This document shows positions 40,464-50,721 of a DNA stretch of 64,000 nt, piece by piece. The translations under genes and the position numbers were made by a program. The DNA comes from Histomonas meleagridis (lineage: Eukaryota > Parabasalia > Tritrichomonadida > Dientamoebidae). Location: the NCBI GenBank assembly GCA_020186115.1, contig WSYJ01000059.1:62001-126000 (forward strand), read 5' to 3'. The notes below the pieces were generated by a model. The model was not told where the DNA came from. It was given only the letters and a program-made list of their open reading frames with translations, and did not search any database. Numbering within the stretch: the first letter of the stretch is position 1; every line of letters starts with the position of its first letter.

Positions 40464-42047
40464 TTACATATGTTTTTCCTCTTCTTCTTCGTTTTCTTCT
40501 TCTTCCTCTTCATCATCATCGCCCAACACCGCATTTGCAGCTATTGCCAAAGCCTTTTGCACTGCAACTTTTGTCATTTTCCCCGAAAACTTCCCGTCTT
40601 TATTGATGTTATTATTCACAATTCTTAATGATCCAATTGCAATTTGTTTAACGATTTGTTTTAATTTTTCTTTAATTTCTATTTGTAGTTTTTCTAATTC
40701 TTGTTCATTATTCTGTTGATTGTTTTCCTTTTGTAAAAATTTATTTTCTTTCGTCATCATAAAAAGTTTTTTTTCAATTTCTTCTTTTTCTAATTTTATT
40801 TTTTCTATTTTTTGTTTGTTTTCATTTATTTTTTTCTCTAAATTTTCTTTGTATTTTGTTGCTCGCTTTTTATCTTCTTCAATAAGTTTCTTTTCCGCAT
40901 TTATTAACATTTCTTCTTGTTGTTTCTTTTGTTGTTGAAGTTCTTTTATTAGTTCTAAGTTTGTTTCATATTCAGAATCAATTTTCTTTATATTGTTTTC
41001 TTCATTTGTAATTTCTTCTTTAATTTTTTGCTGAAGATGATTAATTTCGAATTTTTCTTCTTTCTCAGTTAATGCATCATCAAATTTATTAATAGTTATT
41101 TGGAGATTTCGAAGTTTTTCTTCTTTGTCTTCAATCGCATTAATTGCACATTGAATTTCATATAAGAGTTTGTCATTAGAAACAGTGATTTTCCCAAAGT
41201 TAATTGATCTTGGTCGAATGGAATGAAGCATTAGCGCTATTTCATCGAACCTTTGATCTGCTTCGGATTTGATGGCGGCGACCGTTTGTTCGATTTGATC
41301 AAAATCTGATGTTTCCTCTTCTTCTATATGCTCTTCAACTATTTCTTCGGTTTGAATATCATCTTCTGGTGGAGACTCAATACTTTTTACTTCGATAAAC
41401 CCAAAAACAAATTCTGATATTAAAATTACTGCTGTGGAACCTGGACCTTTGGTACTTGAAAATTCGGACTGTGTTGTGTTTTGAGGAGGCATAAAGTTTA
41501 CTTTAAGATCAGAAACTACTGCTGGTGTTTTAGAGAGATCGATAGTAAAAATGTCTATTGGTCGAGTTGTTTCATCATCATTTCCTAATATTTTGATTGG
41601 AACTAAGCCCCCATATTGTCTTGCTTTTATATGAAGCGCAATTACAGTGAATATCTTTGAATCAAGCAAATTTGGAAATTCAATTACTATTGCTCCAACT
41701 TGAGGAGCATTGGTAATACATTTGTTATCATTACAATATTCCCAATAAATTTCACGATTTATTGGAATTGAGGTTAACTGTTTATTTGTTTCAGAATTAA
41801 CTGCAATAATTGATATATTATCTTTATTTTTCGTCGCCCTTAAATCAAATTCGCCTAGTTCTGTTGTTTCTTTTGTGTTTTGATCCAGTGAGTGCATAAA
41901 AACAACACATTTATAAATTATTTGAATAGTTTTCTGATGCTTTTTTGTGTGCCTTGGAGGAGGAGGTTGTTGTTGCTTTGTTAACTCTACTTTTTTTCGA
42001 GCTGCAAAAAAAGAAACAGGTTCGTTATCATCAAAAAGAGTTGACAT
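40464..42047 (-). CDS. Coiled-coil protein with beta-rich N-terminal domain (527 aa)
   Basis: Unrecognised family. Residues 1-35 are polar with a proline run (QQQPPPP). Residues about 40-225 look beta-rich and globular (IIYKCVVFMHSLDQ ... GSTAVILISEFVFGFIEVK), possibly an EVH1- or C2-like module, but no defining residue is visible. From about 240 to 490 the chain is a continuous Lys/Glu/Gln coiled coil, and it ends in an acidic tail (DDDEEEEEENEEEEEK). The layout of small N-terminal domain plus long coil is common in cytoskeletal and vesicle-linked proteins such as the FKBP15/WAFL type; that comparison is weak. The ATG at 42047 is the first in frame. The stop overlaps TAAA. Confidence 0.85.
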   Translation of the reverse strand: MSTLFDDNEPVSFFAARKKVELTKQQQPPPPRHTKKHQKTIQIIYKCVVFMHSLDQNTKETTELGEFDLRATKNKDNISIIAVNSETNKQLTSIPINREIYWEYCNDNKCITNAPQVGAIVIEFPNLLDSKIFTVIALHIKARQYGGLVPIKILGNDDETTRPIDIFTIDLSKTPAVVSDLKVNFMPPQNTTQSEFSSTKGPGSTAVILISEFVFGFIEVKSIESPPEDDIQTEEIVEEHIEEEETSDFDQIEQTVAAIKSEADQRFDEIALMLHSIRPRSINFGKITVSNDKLLYEIQCAINAIEDKEEKLRNLQITINKFDDALTEKEEKFEINHLQQKIKEEITNEENNIKKIDSEYETNLELIKELQQQKKQQEEMLINAEKKLIEEDKKRATKYKENLEKKINENKQKIEKIKLEKEEIEKKLFMMTKENKFLQKENNQQNNEQELEKLQIEIKEKLKQIVKQIAIGSLRIVNNNINKDGKFSGKMTKVAVQKALAIAANAVLGDDDEEEEEENEEEEEKHM

Positions 42048-42320
42048 TTGGCGTTAAGTCAAAAATATTAACAATATATGTGAAAAATATCCCTATAATT
42101 AGCTACTTTTTCGAAGTTAAACACCATTCTAAAATCCATGCATCTCGAATTTATTTTCTTTAATCAAAAATAACATTTTATTCTTCTATAAAATTGTAAC
42201 TTTGATAATTCAGTGAACAAATCAGATTTTTTATCAAATAATTTTGTTAAAAAGTCTTAAATACCAGAAAGCAGCAAAGATTTATTAATTTGTTACAAAC
42301 ATAATGATTGTAATATGGTG

Positions 42321-42821
42321 TCAGAACCAAGACATTAGATCTAAAGACAAGCTAGTACTTATATCATCTTGGTAAGAAGCCATTCTTTGTTCCTGTTGTT
42401 CTTCGAAGTATTTATCATACTCATCAAATGCGTTATATCCAAATGGATCATTATTATTATTATCATTATTAACAATAATATTCTTTGTTTCTTCTTTAGC
42501 TATTGTGTCTTTGATCTTTTGCCACCTATTCTTTACATTACAATCACTTCTTCCGACAAAGAATTTTGTGATTTTTGCCCATTTAGCACCATACTTTTTG
42601 TATAGCTCTACAAGCTTCAAATCTTCTTCATGCGTCCAAGGAGCATTTACTATACCCGGGCTCAAGAAAGACTTCCATCTTTCTCTGCATTGTCTTGCGT
42701 TACGATCAGGCATAAATGAAGCAACAACATCCCACTTATTTACTCCATGAATTCGCACTAACTGAACTAATAAAGAGTCCTCCTCAGGAGTGAAAGACTT
42801 ACGTGTCTGCTTCTTAGACAT
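42321..42821 (-). CDS. R2R3 Myb-like transcription factor (166 aa)
   Basis: Two Myb repeats fill the first ~105 residues. R2 (about 10-55) has FTPEED ... KWDVVASFM and the recognition helix RNARQCRERW; R3 (about 59-105) has APWTHEED ... AKWAKITKFF and CNVKNRW. The spaced tryptophans and recognition helices are intact, so sequence-specific binding to AACNG-type DNA is expected. The C-terminus is short, with an Asn/Asp run and an acidic, Gln/Glu-rich end. Trichomonads have many such compact Mybs, including core-promoter and iron-response regulators; which one this is cannot be told here. AACGGT boxes stand before several genes in the window and could be targets. It ends in TGA, showing TGA is a stop here. 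Confidence 0.94.
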   Translation of the reverse strand: MSKKQTRKSFTPEEDSLLVQLVRIHGVNKWDVVASFMPDRNARQCRERWKSFLSPGIVNAPWTHEEDLKLVELYKKYGAKWAKITKFFVGRSDCNVKNRWQKIKDTIAKEETKNIIVNNDNNNNDPFGYNAFDEYDKYFEEQQEQRMASYQDDISTSLSLDLMSWF

Positions 42822-43243
42822 CTGTGTAATTTAATGGTTGATAATTGAAAGGTTAAATTGAATATGAATTCAATTTTTATCTTAAAAAGTCGTTTCTGAG
42901 TCTTAACCCAATTGATTTGAATGAAATTTTGAATTCGCTCAATTCAAGAATTAACCACGCTAAGATTTTTGATGAAAATAAAAGTTTTTTGATTTTAATT
43001 TGGAACTAGGGCCACACAGTTTGATTTTATATAAAAAACAAATACGTGTTAATGAATATTATTAATGTAACATGATATCTAAAAATGTGAATGAAAATTG
43101 ATCTTTAATTACATATTATACATATATTTTAAAACATTTTTCTCAAAAACACTTATTGCTACACATAAATTTTTTGGTTTAGTATCAATTTAGAGCAAAA
43201 TAAATCATATTTAATATTTTACTTTCAATTATAAAGCTTAATT

Positions 43244-43966
43244 TTAAAGCAGTGACATCCCACAATCAACAACCTGCTCAATACCAGTTATGTCTTTAGC
43301 CATATCAGATGAAAGAAACATTATTGCATTCACAGCTCCTTGATAAGATGGAGCGTGACCGCAAGGAAGTGATTTCCCAATGTCTTTAATTTCATCAATG
43401 CTTGGAAGACATGATGCTATTGAGTTAACACGGATTCCACGCTTTCCAAGGTCAATCGCAGCACATTTCATGAACATTGAAAGTGCGGCTTTAGATGAAC
43501 AATATGCAGAACAAAGAGGAGCTGGCTTTGTATCATTTGTTGATGTAACAAAAACAATCGAACTGCCTTCATTCATAAATCTAGCTAATAAATTTGTGAG
43601 ATGAACCATTGACGTAAAATTAATGTTCATTATTTCGTTGAATGTATTTGAGTCAAACTCAGAGATTGCTGTTGATTGTATATTTGAACCATGTGATCCA
43701 ATAAATATGTCAAGACTCCCCTTTGTTTCTCTTTCCACGAATTCAACAACAGACTGGATATCTTCTTCTTTTCTCATATCTCCGATAATCGACTTTGTGT
43801 TTTGACAAAATTTAATGCAATTAGCTTCAGTTTCAGATAATTCATTTTGATTTTTTCCTGTGATAATTAATATCTTTGGATTTGCTTTTGCAAAAGCCAA
43901 TGCTATTTCTTTTCCAAGAATAGAATCAGCGCCAGTAACAAAAATTGCTTTTTTCTTAAACTCCAT
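43244..43966 (-). CDS. Short-chain dehydrogenase/reductase (240 aa)
   Basis: Rossmann-fold NAD(P)-dependent oxidoreductase of classical SDR length. The cofactor motif TGADSILG starts at residue 11, Asn116 (NIN) and Ser142 are placed as expected, and Tyr155-Cys-Ser-Ser-Lys159 is the catalytic YxxxK. The usual NNAG motif is GSHGS, a departure seen in divergent members. The end (DITGIEQVVDCGMSLL) matches the family's V-DGG segment with Cys in place of Asp. A basic residue follows the glycine motif of strand 2 (TGKNQ), which slightly favours NADP. Substrate unknown. The frame begins at a TTG (44008) but the first ATG, 43966, gives a standard SDR N-terminus. The stop overlaps TAAA. Confidence 0.92.
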   Translation of the reverse strand: MEFKKKAIFVTGADSILGKEIALAFAKANPKILIITGKNQNELSETEANCIKFCQNTKSIIGDMRKEEDIQSVVEFVERETKGSLDIFIGSHGSNIQSTAISEFDSNTFNEIMNINFTSMVHLTNLLARFMNEGSSIVFVTSTNDTKPAPLCSAYCSSKAALSMFMKCAAIDLGKRGIRVNSIASCLPSIDEIKDIGKSLPCGHAPSYQGAVNAIMFLSSDMAKDITGIEQVVDCGMSLL

Positions 43967-44072
43967 TCTGATTTGATAAATCTCATAGAATTTTTTAAAC
44001 AGAACCAAGCGCCCGTTTATAAAAACGCTGAAATTTCACTTTGCAAATCATTATAAAAAATTCATAATAATT

Positions 44073-47000
44073 TTATTGATTAATTCTTTTTTGTAGTCTC
44101 GCTACTTCACTTGCATCTGTGAATGCGCTTTCTATTATGCTTTGACTTTCGGGGATCATATTTATTAATTTCTTAAACAAAAACACAATTCCGTTATATG
44201 TTTGTTGACTCAATTTATATTTTTCGAGTTTATCATCACTTAATGCTAATGTTCTCGCTAATCCTACGATTAACAATGGTATTCCTTCAGCGAATACGTC
44301 AGGCATTTGTTCGAACAAACAAATAATTGATGAATAAATACATTCTGATTCATATTTTGAAGGCAAAATCGATAACATTTTTCCTAAAAATTGGAAACGA
44401 ACGAATTCTTTTCCTTGAATTTTCACCAAAGTAAAAAGAAATGCGACAGCAGCAGCTAAAGTTTGATAATAATAAGGCTGACCTCTATTTTCTGTTTGTA
44501 AAATTTCGTCTATTTTACTTATAATATTATTAATAATCTGTGCGATAACTTGTGGATTTATTTCGATGATTTCTTTGAATGCTATAAGTGGAGTTGGTCG
44601 ATTATTACAATTACAAAATTGTAATGAGTCCAAGACAAGCTTAAGCATAAACTTAAGATATAAACCAGTAATTGATGCTGAATATGATTTAAATAAATTA
44701 CCAATTACTTCTACTGATTGAAGTACTTCTGTTATACGATTCGCTTTAATAGCATTTTGTACTGCTTTAATGAAACTTGAAATATCGAACATTTGTGGTA
44801 TCTTTTTAACAATTGCATTTAAACATCTAAATATTGAATTCATAAATGTCGTTTGATAATTTATCGATTCGTTTTCTTCTTCTTCATCTTCAGTCATATC
44901 GCATTCAAAACATGGAAGCTTTCGATTAAGTGCTGCTATACAATGATGAGATATAAATGTAATTGCATCTTGATTAAGTTGTGCATTATTTTCGATTAAT
45001 TTAGATGAACAATCAAACACTGGTTTAACAAAATTAAACATCATTTCATCAAATAAATGAGAAATTTGTTGTAAGTTTTCATTAGGATCAAATGAATATT
45101 TTAATATAATTCGTGTAAATGTTTTAACTCCAATTTTTACAATTAAATCTGAATTAGTATCTTCTAAAAGTTTTTTAATTCTTTCAAGAATTTCTTGTGC
45201 ATTTGTTACAAGAATTTCTGGTTTAACTTTAACTATTTCATTAATTAATGAGATCGCATTAATAACACAATCTTGTTTACGTTCTAACTCGATTTTTTGT
45301 GTTTCATCAATTTCATTATCGTCATATCCATATGATACAACGACATCTTGATTATCTTGGATTTGATTCATAGCAAATTGTACAATTTGCGGTAAAATTG
45401 ATTGAACAATATCTAAATGACAATTACTTATAATTGATGCGAACCCTATTAAAAGACTTGAAATTATTGAAGGATCTTGTGAATTCATTGAACTCATTAA
45501 TAATTGTAATGTTGGTATTATTATATTAGTTGTTTCATTTGGCGCATAAGAAATTATTTTAGATAATGCTTCAAGTGCTTTACCTTTAAGTATAGGATCA
45601 ATATTTTCATCAACTTGTGCAGCTTGAACAATTATATTAATAATATTAGGAATATAACTAATTACATCTTCACCAGAACTATCAATTAATGAAGAAATTG
45701 CTGCAATTATATCGGGTAAAAGTAGACGATTATTTATATGTAATTGTAAAAACATACAAAGTTGTTCAAATAATGGTTTGGAATATTTACTTGCAAAGTC
45801 AATGGATGTAATAGAAATTGTTAATGTTTGAACACCAAAAAATGCAAGTTCTTGATCACCTGAATTTAATGCTGCTATACAAGCATTTGTAATTAGTTCA
45901 AAGAAATCAGTCATTCCAAATTGTACTATATTAATCAAATTACCTAATGCAAAAATCGATGCTTCTCGAATAGAATGATGACAACTTGGATCACTATTTT
46001 TTAGTAAAAGCATTGTAATTTCCCCTGAATTAGAACTTATTGAATCAGGAGCATATTCAATAAAGCGATCTATAATTAATATTGTGGCAAAGGATTCATT
46101 AGGTGAATTAGTGGATAAAATTGGCGATATCAATGAATATAAATGATCGCCATTAAGAAGTTCACAAAGATCATCAATAACATTACATAAAGTTCCTGCT
46201 GTTGATGTAACTTGATAACATTCATCAACAAAATTAAGTGAAATAGAATGATATAATGCTTTAAGTAAATCAGGTAAAAAATGCTTTAAAAGAGGTTTAG
46301 TTTCTTTCGAGATAAATAAACTTATTGGATCAAAAATAAAATAATGATAACTTGGATCAATTCGTGGGTCAATTGAAATCTGAAGTAAAGCACTCAAAAG
46401 TTGATCGTTGGGTACAAAATTTGGAAGTCGATTCCCTTCAATCATACGAGAGACGACTTCTGAAAACTTATCTGTTAAATTAGACATGTTAATAAGAGAG
46501 TTATGAAATATAGTCATGATTTGTTGAAAAATATCAGGGAAAGGAGAAGGTGCTGGGCTTGGAATTACTCCTGGAAGACGTGGAAGAATTTGATAAAACA
46601 AATTAGCACCAGAAAGAATGTAATCAGGATCGGTGGATGAAAGTGAAGCAATGATGTGTTGAATAATAAGTGGAAGCATTTGATTTAATTGTTCCAATGG
46701 TAAGATTGTATTGCTAGGAACCATCACAAACAACACATCCAAAGCAGTTTGATATTGGTTGTTATTATTTGATTTAAACATTTCTTCAAGAAAATTAAAT
46801 AATTCAAACCATGGAATTTCCCGTGTTTCATCATTAACGGATACATAGATAATTCTGGACATTGCATGAACAATGTTCTTTCTAATAAGTTGGTTTTGTT
46901 CTGTTTTAAGAATTTCTAAAATTTTTGATTTTATTTGTTCTGATTGTGGAAGTTGACATATAGATCCCCAATGAATCTTAAAAACTTTTTCAAGACCAAT

Positions 47001-47168
47001 TGCTGCTTGATGTCTTATATTACTATCATTATTTGAAAGAAGATCAAAAATTAGAAAAATTGAATTTGGATTTGAATAAATTTCAAGAATGCTGTTTGTA
47101 ACAGCTGAATAATCAATTCCTTCTTGTGATGTTTGTAATATTCTATAAAGTTCTTCCAACGAATTCAT
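44073..47168 (-). CDS. Importin beta family karyopherin (1031 aa)
   Basis: Nuclear transport receptor made of HEAT repeats, most like the importin-4/Kap123 or importin-5 group. The N-terminus has the importin pattern of small helical pairs (SNDSNIRHQAAIGLEKVFKIHW resembles the usual RQLAAVLLRKKI region). Repeated helix pairs follow to the end, with an acidic loop near 760 (MTEDEEEEN), as in Kap123-type proteins. Length is typical (about 1050-1100). It should bind RanGTP and nuclear pore FG repeats and carry ribosomal proteins or histones; cargo is inferred from the group. The ATG at 47168 is clear, and the frame is uninterrupted for 3.1 kb. The stop overlaps TAAA. Confidence 0.9.
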   Translation of the reverse strand: MNSLEELYRILQTSQEGIDYSAVTNSILEIYSNPNSIFLIFDLLSNNDSNIRHQAAIGLEKVFKIHWGSICQLPQSEQIKSKILEILKTEQNQLIRKNIVHAMSRIIYVSVNDETREIPWFELFNFLEEMFKSNNNNQYQTALDVLFVMVPSNTILPLEQLNQMLPLIIQHIIASLSSTDPDYILSGANLFYQILPRLPGVIPSPAPSPFPDIFQQIMTIFHNSLINMSNLTDKFSEVVSRMIEGNRLPNFVPNDQLLSALLQISIDPRIDPSYHYFIFDPISLFISKETKPLLKHFLPDLLKALYHSISLNFVDECYQVTSTAGTLCNVIDDLCELLNGDHLYSLISPILSTNSPNESFATILIIDRFIEYAPDSISSNSGEITMLLLKNSDPSCHHSIREASIFALGNLINIVQFGMTDFFELITNACIAALNSGDQELAFFGVQTLTISITSIDFASKYSKPLFEQLCMFLQLHINNRLLLPDIIAAISSLIDSSGEDVISYIPNIINIIVQAAQVDENIDPILKGKALEALSKIISYAPNETTNIIIPTLQLLMSSMNSQDPSIISSLLIGFASIISNCHLDIVQSILPQIVQFAMNQIQDNQDVVVSYGYDDNEIDETQKIELERKQDCVINAISLINEIVKVKPEILVTNAQEILERIKKLLEDTNSDLIVKIGVKTFTRIILKYSFDPNENLQQISHLFDEMMFNFVKPVFDCSSKLIENNAQLNQDAITFISHHCIAALNRKLPCFECDMTEDEEEENESINYQTTFMNSIFRCLNAIVKKIPQMFDISSFIKAVQNAIKANRITEVLQSVEVIGNLFKSYSASITGLYLKFMLKLVLDSLQFCNCNNRPTPLIAFKEIIEINPQVIAQIINNIISKIDEILQTENRGQPYYYQTLAAAVAFLFTLVKIQGKEFVRFQFLGKMLSILPSKYESECIYSSIICLFEQMPDVFAEGIPLLIVGLARTLALSDDKLEKYKLSQQTYNGIVFLFKKLINMIPESQSIIESAFTDASEVARLQKRINQ

Positions 47169-47752
47169 TGCTTGTGGTCAAGCTCTATCGTAAATGTAAA
47201 ATATTGAAACGTAACTCGCAAAATCTTCACATTTTTAAAAATAAATGATTTTTATAACCTGTGTTGTTTAATCATAGCTATGTATAACTCTTTAACTATT
47301 TTTGGGTAGTCATTTAGATGACTATTAATAAAGTGATATTTCAAATCTGATTGTATTAGTATTGCGATCTTCATTTAATTCATAAGTACACTTTTTTTTG
47401 AAAGACATTTCTTGAAAAAATTAAATAAATAAATCCTTGATAATATTTTGTAAGATAAAATAATCTTGAAATGATTATAATAAAGCATTAGATTAATCTA
47501 TTTTGAAATGGATAAATATACTTAGTAGGGAAGATGAAGTACCATGAAAAAATTTTATGCCCACAAAAAAACAATAAAATTTTTGATACCATTAGAAATA
47601 GAATGATTTTTTATCCATTTTCTCGTTTTTGCTAGAAATTGAATATTTGAATGTAAATAATACAAAATTTCTTAAAAGAAATACAAAAGTGTTATTCAAT
47701 TCTCGATCGTTTCCCCCGTTGAATATTCAGAAAAACGAAAAAAACCGACAGA
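47169..47752. other. Divergent intergenic region
   Basis: About 580 bp between the importin and the spliced gene. Near the importin start the minus strand reads GTTACGTTTC and TTTACGATAG, resembling Myb-type sites. No gene, RNA or repeat of note was found. Confidence 0.4.
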
Positions 47753-48722
47753 ATGGGTGAGAGGTCATTAATGAACAGCCATCCCAAAGAATTACCAGCT
47801 CAATCCAAGCGCTTTATGTCTCTGGGAGGTGACATGCCTCTTCCTCCACAGAAAGTTCACCAAGGATTTACTCCATCAAATTTAAATTCATCTTCTTTTG
47901 TTCCAAAAATCGAAAATCCACAGATAAACCATTTCCCCGATATATTTACCACATGTCCAGAATTACGCAAATATCAAATGCCATCATTATTTGTAAAATC
48001 AGAAACGAAAGAAAATAATCAAAATCAAAATAAGCCGGAAGAAATCATGCAAAGAGGAGTGGCCCAACCCATTCAAATTTCACAACCAAATCAATTTGTT
48101 TTTCAAAGATTTCAAATGATTCCATTCCAATTTTTTTCTGGGTTTCAACCATTTGCCCCTATTATAAAACCGTATGTTTTTATATGTCGAATTTTTTCTT
48201 TAATTTTTTAAGGGAAATTTTCGACATTTTTACAATAATAATCTAACACATAGACATGAACTCGGATTTGTACCCAAGAACGAATGGCCACCACAAATAT
48301 GTACACTCCGCGACCTACAACAGATGTATTTTACGCGACGTAATGGTATTAGTCGACGGTTTGATTTCAAATTATACAATGCGTTATGTATAACAAAGAT
48401 GTTTCCAGACGCATATCCATGCATTGGAGCAATATGGGTCGGACAAACGATAATAAAAGTTAATTCGCAAAGGTTTGCTGAACTTTTGGGAATACATGCT
48501 GTTCAAGGAGGGCTGTTTCATAAGCAAGGAAACTTCTCACGACATGGATTTGTGCAAGTGCATAAGCAGAGTCTCGAATCTCGTGCGCTTAACATTAATT
48601 TGTGGGATGTCGATGATTATAATGTTCGATTATTTACAGATCAACAGAATAGATTTTCAAGAGATAAGGAATTTGTTGTGACAGATATTATTGGTGCAAA
48701 GGTAGAAGATGATAATGAATGA
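47753..48722 (+). CDS. Initiator-binding-like DNA-binding protein, two exons (295 aa)
   Basis: Exon 1 is 47753-48171 and exon 2 is 48254-48722; joining across the 82-nt intron gives 296 codons with the stop and keeps the frame exactly. Exon 1 encodes a Pro/Gln/Asn-rich, probably disordered region. Exon 2 encodes a compact basic domain (RRNGISRRFDFKLYNALCIT ... GAIWVG ... FAELLGIHAVQGGLFHKQGN ... RHGFVQVH). It resembles the trichomonad initiator-binding domain (IBP39-type winged helix), which recognises the TCA initiator at transcription starts. That identity is from pattern memory and needs a profile search. It ends in TGA. Without splicing the protein would stop after 152 residues, before the DNA-binding domain. 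Confidence 0.75.
48172..48253 (+). other. Spliceosomal intron (82 nt)
   Basis: Starts GTATGT and ends CTAACACATAG, close to the known trichomonad/Giardia-type motif where branch site and 3' splice site are fused (ACTAACACACAG). It contains in-frame stops, and its removal joins two open frames across a split codon (CC + A). Confidence 0.88.
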
Positions 48723-49197
48723 AACTGACTTTAATTATAGTGTGAATAAATATTTATTCCAAAATTTTGACAACGGTTGTTAACAAAAATCGATTGAAAT
48801 TTTCTGTGGCGGAAAAGACAATTTAATGAAAAGAAAGAGCGATACATTATAATTTCTGTGACAAAAAATGCCAATGAAAGTTTTGTACAAAAGACGTTCC
48901 CATTTTCTTTTCAAGCGAATTTATGAAAAGAAAGTTTCATTATCTCAGAAGTTAAAAGATTTTGTAGTAGGATGTTTTTGCATTTATTCTAAATTAAAGG
49001 TGTCGATAAATTTCATTCAGGAACTTCCTCAAAAGTTTACAATCAAACAATTTTTAGTTTGAGTGAAGAAAATTTCTCTAGATCTTATGATTTAATTATC
49101 ATTCAAATGATATATTATTTCTTTGTTTTTAAAAATAATAACGTTGATTTATTTTTATGTATTTTAAAAGAAAATATGTTATAAAAATAATGCAAAA
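48723..49197. other. Intergenic region
   Basis: Spacer before the ankyrin pseudogene. The frame at 48868-49062 (64 codons from an ATG, basic) has no recognisable family and is left unassigned. The last ~60 bp may already be degraded DUF3447 sequence. Confidence 0.4.
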
Positions 49198-49650
49198 GTA
49201 AATAACACAGATAAATATGTAGTTGCAGGTGGAAATTATTCATTCAACATTTAACAATGCATATGAAGCAGCAATTGAGTTTCATCAAAATGATATATTT
49301 AAGTATTTTTATGATAATAAATTAAAAGAAATTAATAATTTAGAAGAATTCGGAAAGCTTTGTATTTTATATCATAATTATGAAATATTTCATTTTTACT
49401 TAAAGAAGGAATGAAAATAAATGATGATATTATTAATGAAGCAGCGAGTATTGGAAATATTTTTTTTTGTTGAATATTTTTTGAAAGATCATTCAATTCC
49501 CCATGATATTTTGGTATTTTCATCTGGATCAGGATATATTGAACTTGTTGAATACGTATTAAAAAGAAAAATTGATATTAATGTTAAATACATTCATTTG
49601 TTTTATTTAAAATTTATTTCAATAATTTGGAATTTTAAAATAAAGGATCA
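49198..49650 (+). pseudogene. Ankyrin/DUF3447 pseudogene, paralogue of 21749
   Basis: Matches the middle-to-end of the 21749 gene in order: KYVVAGGN, then YEAAIEFHQNDIFKYFYDNK, then GKLCILYHNYEIF, then INDDIINEAASIGNIFF, then IPHDILVFSSGSGYIELVEY, then RKIDINV. At least three frameshifts separate these pieces. It continues into the same spacer type as the 170-nt array (TTTGTTTTATTTAAAATTTA) and stops just before the inverted-repeat element. The N-terminal half is missing. Confidence 0.85.
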
Positions 49651-49723
49651 AATACACAACCGCAGACCAAACATCCAAATCCTTTCGTCAAATGAATAGT
49701 TGAATCAAATATATTATATATGT

Positions 49724-49732
49724 AAAAATTTA
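49724..49732. repeat. Target site duplication, left
   Basis: AAAAATTTA directly before the left inverted repeat; an identical 9-mer follows the right inverted repeat at 50664-50672. Confidence 0.85.
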
Positions 49733-50663
49733 GGGCAATCGTTTTTTGCTACAGACAAACCTTGTCAATTTTAGTCGCAAAAAAATAATTTAGATACCAT
49801 TTCGCTGTAATTAAATTTGTTAGATAAAAAATAGATGGAGCAAAACGTCAGATTTTGATGAAAAAATTATGATATCATAAGCGTCTTTCGTTGAGAAGCG
49901 AACAAAACCAGATAAATTATTGATTTTTAGAATTTCTTCACATTTTTTGAGTTTCAAATTCTAGTGAATGCAATTAATTAAAAATTTTATAAATATCATA
50001 TGCTGAAAAAGAAAAAGAATCAAAGATTTATGAATAATAAATAAAACATTATAATCTATTTAAATTCACATATATGATGAAAGAATAACAGCAAAATAAT
50101 ATTGGATGGGAAAAAAGAATGTACATTTTAGCATAAGGATATTTTTAATAAACTGGATGCAGATTTCCAACGATAGAATCAAATGAATGAAAAATCATCG
50201 GATTTATATTCAAAAACTGAAGTAATAAACCTCGAAAGTTAAACAACAAATACAAACATATAACTAGAGATTTAAAAACACAAAAACTATTTTAAAATAC
50301 ACATTAAAAAATTAAACAAAATAGACAAAAATACAAAAAATGATTAAGTGAATCACAGATGTTTGAAAGCCTAAATGTGATGAATAAAATGATAAAATAT
50401 ATATTAATAAATTAGGTGTACGAAACCACAAATGAGAGAAACCAAATGATTTAATGAGCTGCACTGAAAGTTGAGATTAAAAACGAGAATATATAACACC
50501 CCGGGGAATTCAACATTTGTTGCTTCAATATTTGTTGATGAATGGTCAGAACAATTTTTTTATATCACATTTTCAAAACCCCCGGGGAATTCCCCGCCTT
50601 TTTTACACAATTTTTTTGCTACTAAAATTGAAGGGGTTTGTCTGTAGCAAAAAACGATTCCCC
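49733..50663. mobile_element. Non-autonomous DNA transposon (MITE-like), 931 bp
   Basis: Terminal inverted repeats of 54 bp (49733-49786 and 50610-50663) match at 49 positions and begin GGGSAATCGTTTTTTGCTAC. Both ends are flanked by the identical 9-mer AAAAATTTA. A 9-bp duplication is typical of Mutator-like elements, and a MULE transposase relic lies at 19115, but that relic's own ends were not found, so the link is inference. The interior is AT-rich without a coding frame; it contains CCCCGGGGAATTC twice (50499-50511 and 50580-50592), an odd GC-rich motif. The element truncates an ankyrin pseudogene on the left and ends 58 bp before the start codon of the next gene. Confidence 0.9.
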
Positions 50664-50672
50664 AAAAATTTA
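50664..50672. repeat. Target site duplication, right
   Basis: AAAAATTTA, identical to 49724-49732, directly after the right inverted repeat. Confidence 0.85.
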
Positions 50673-50721
50673 TTTACCGGTTCTTCTAATTTATTTAGCG
50701 GTTTTTAGGGATGCCAATCAC

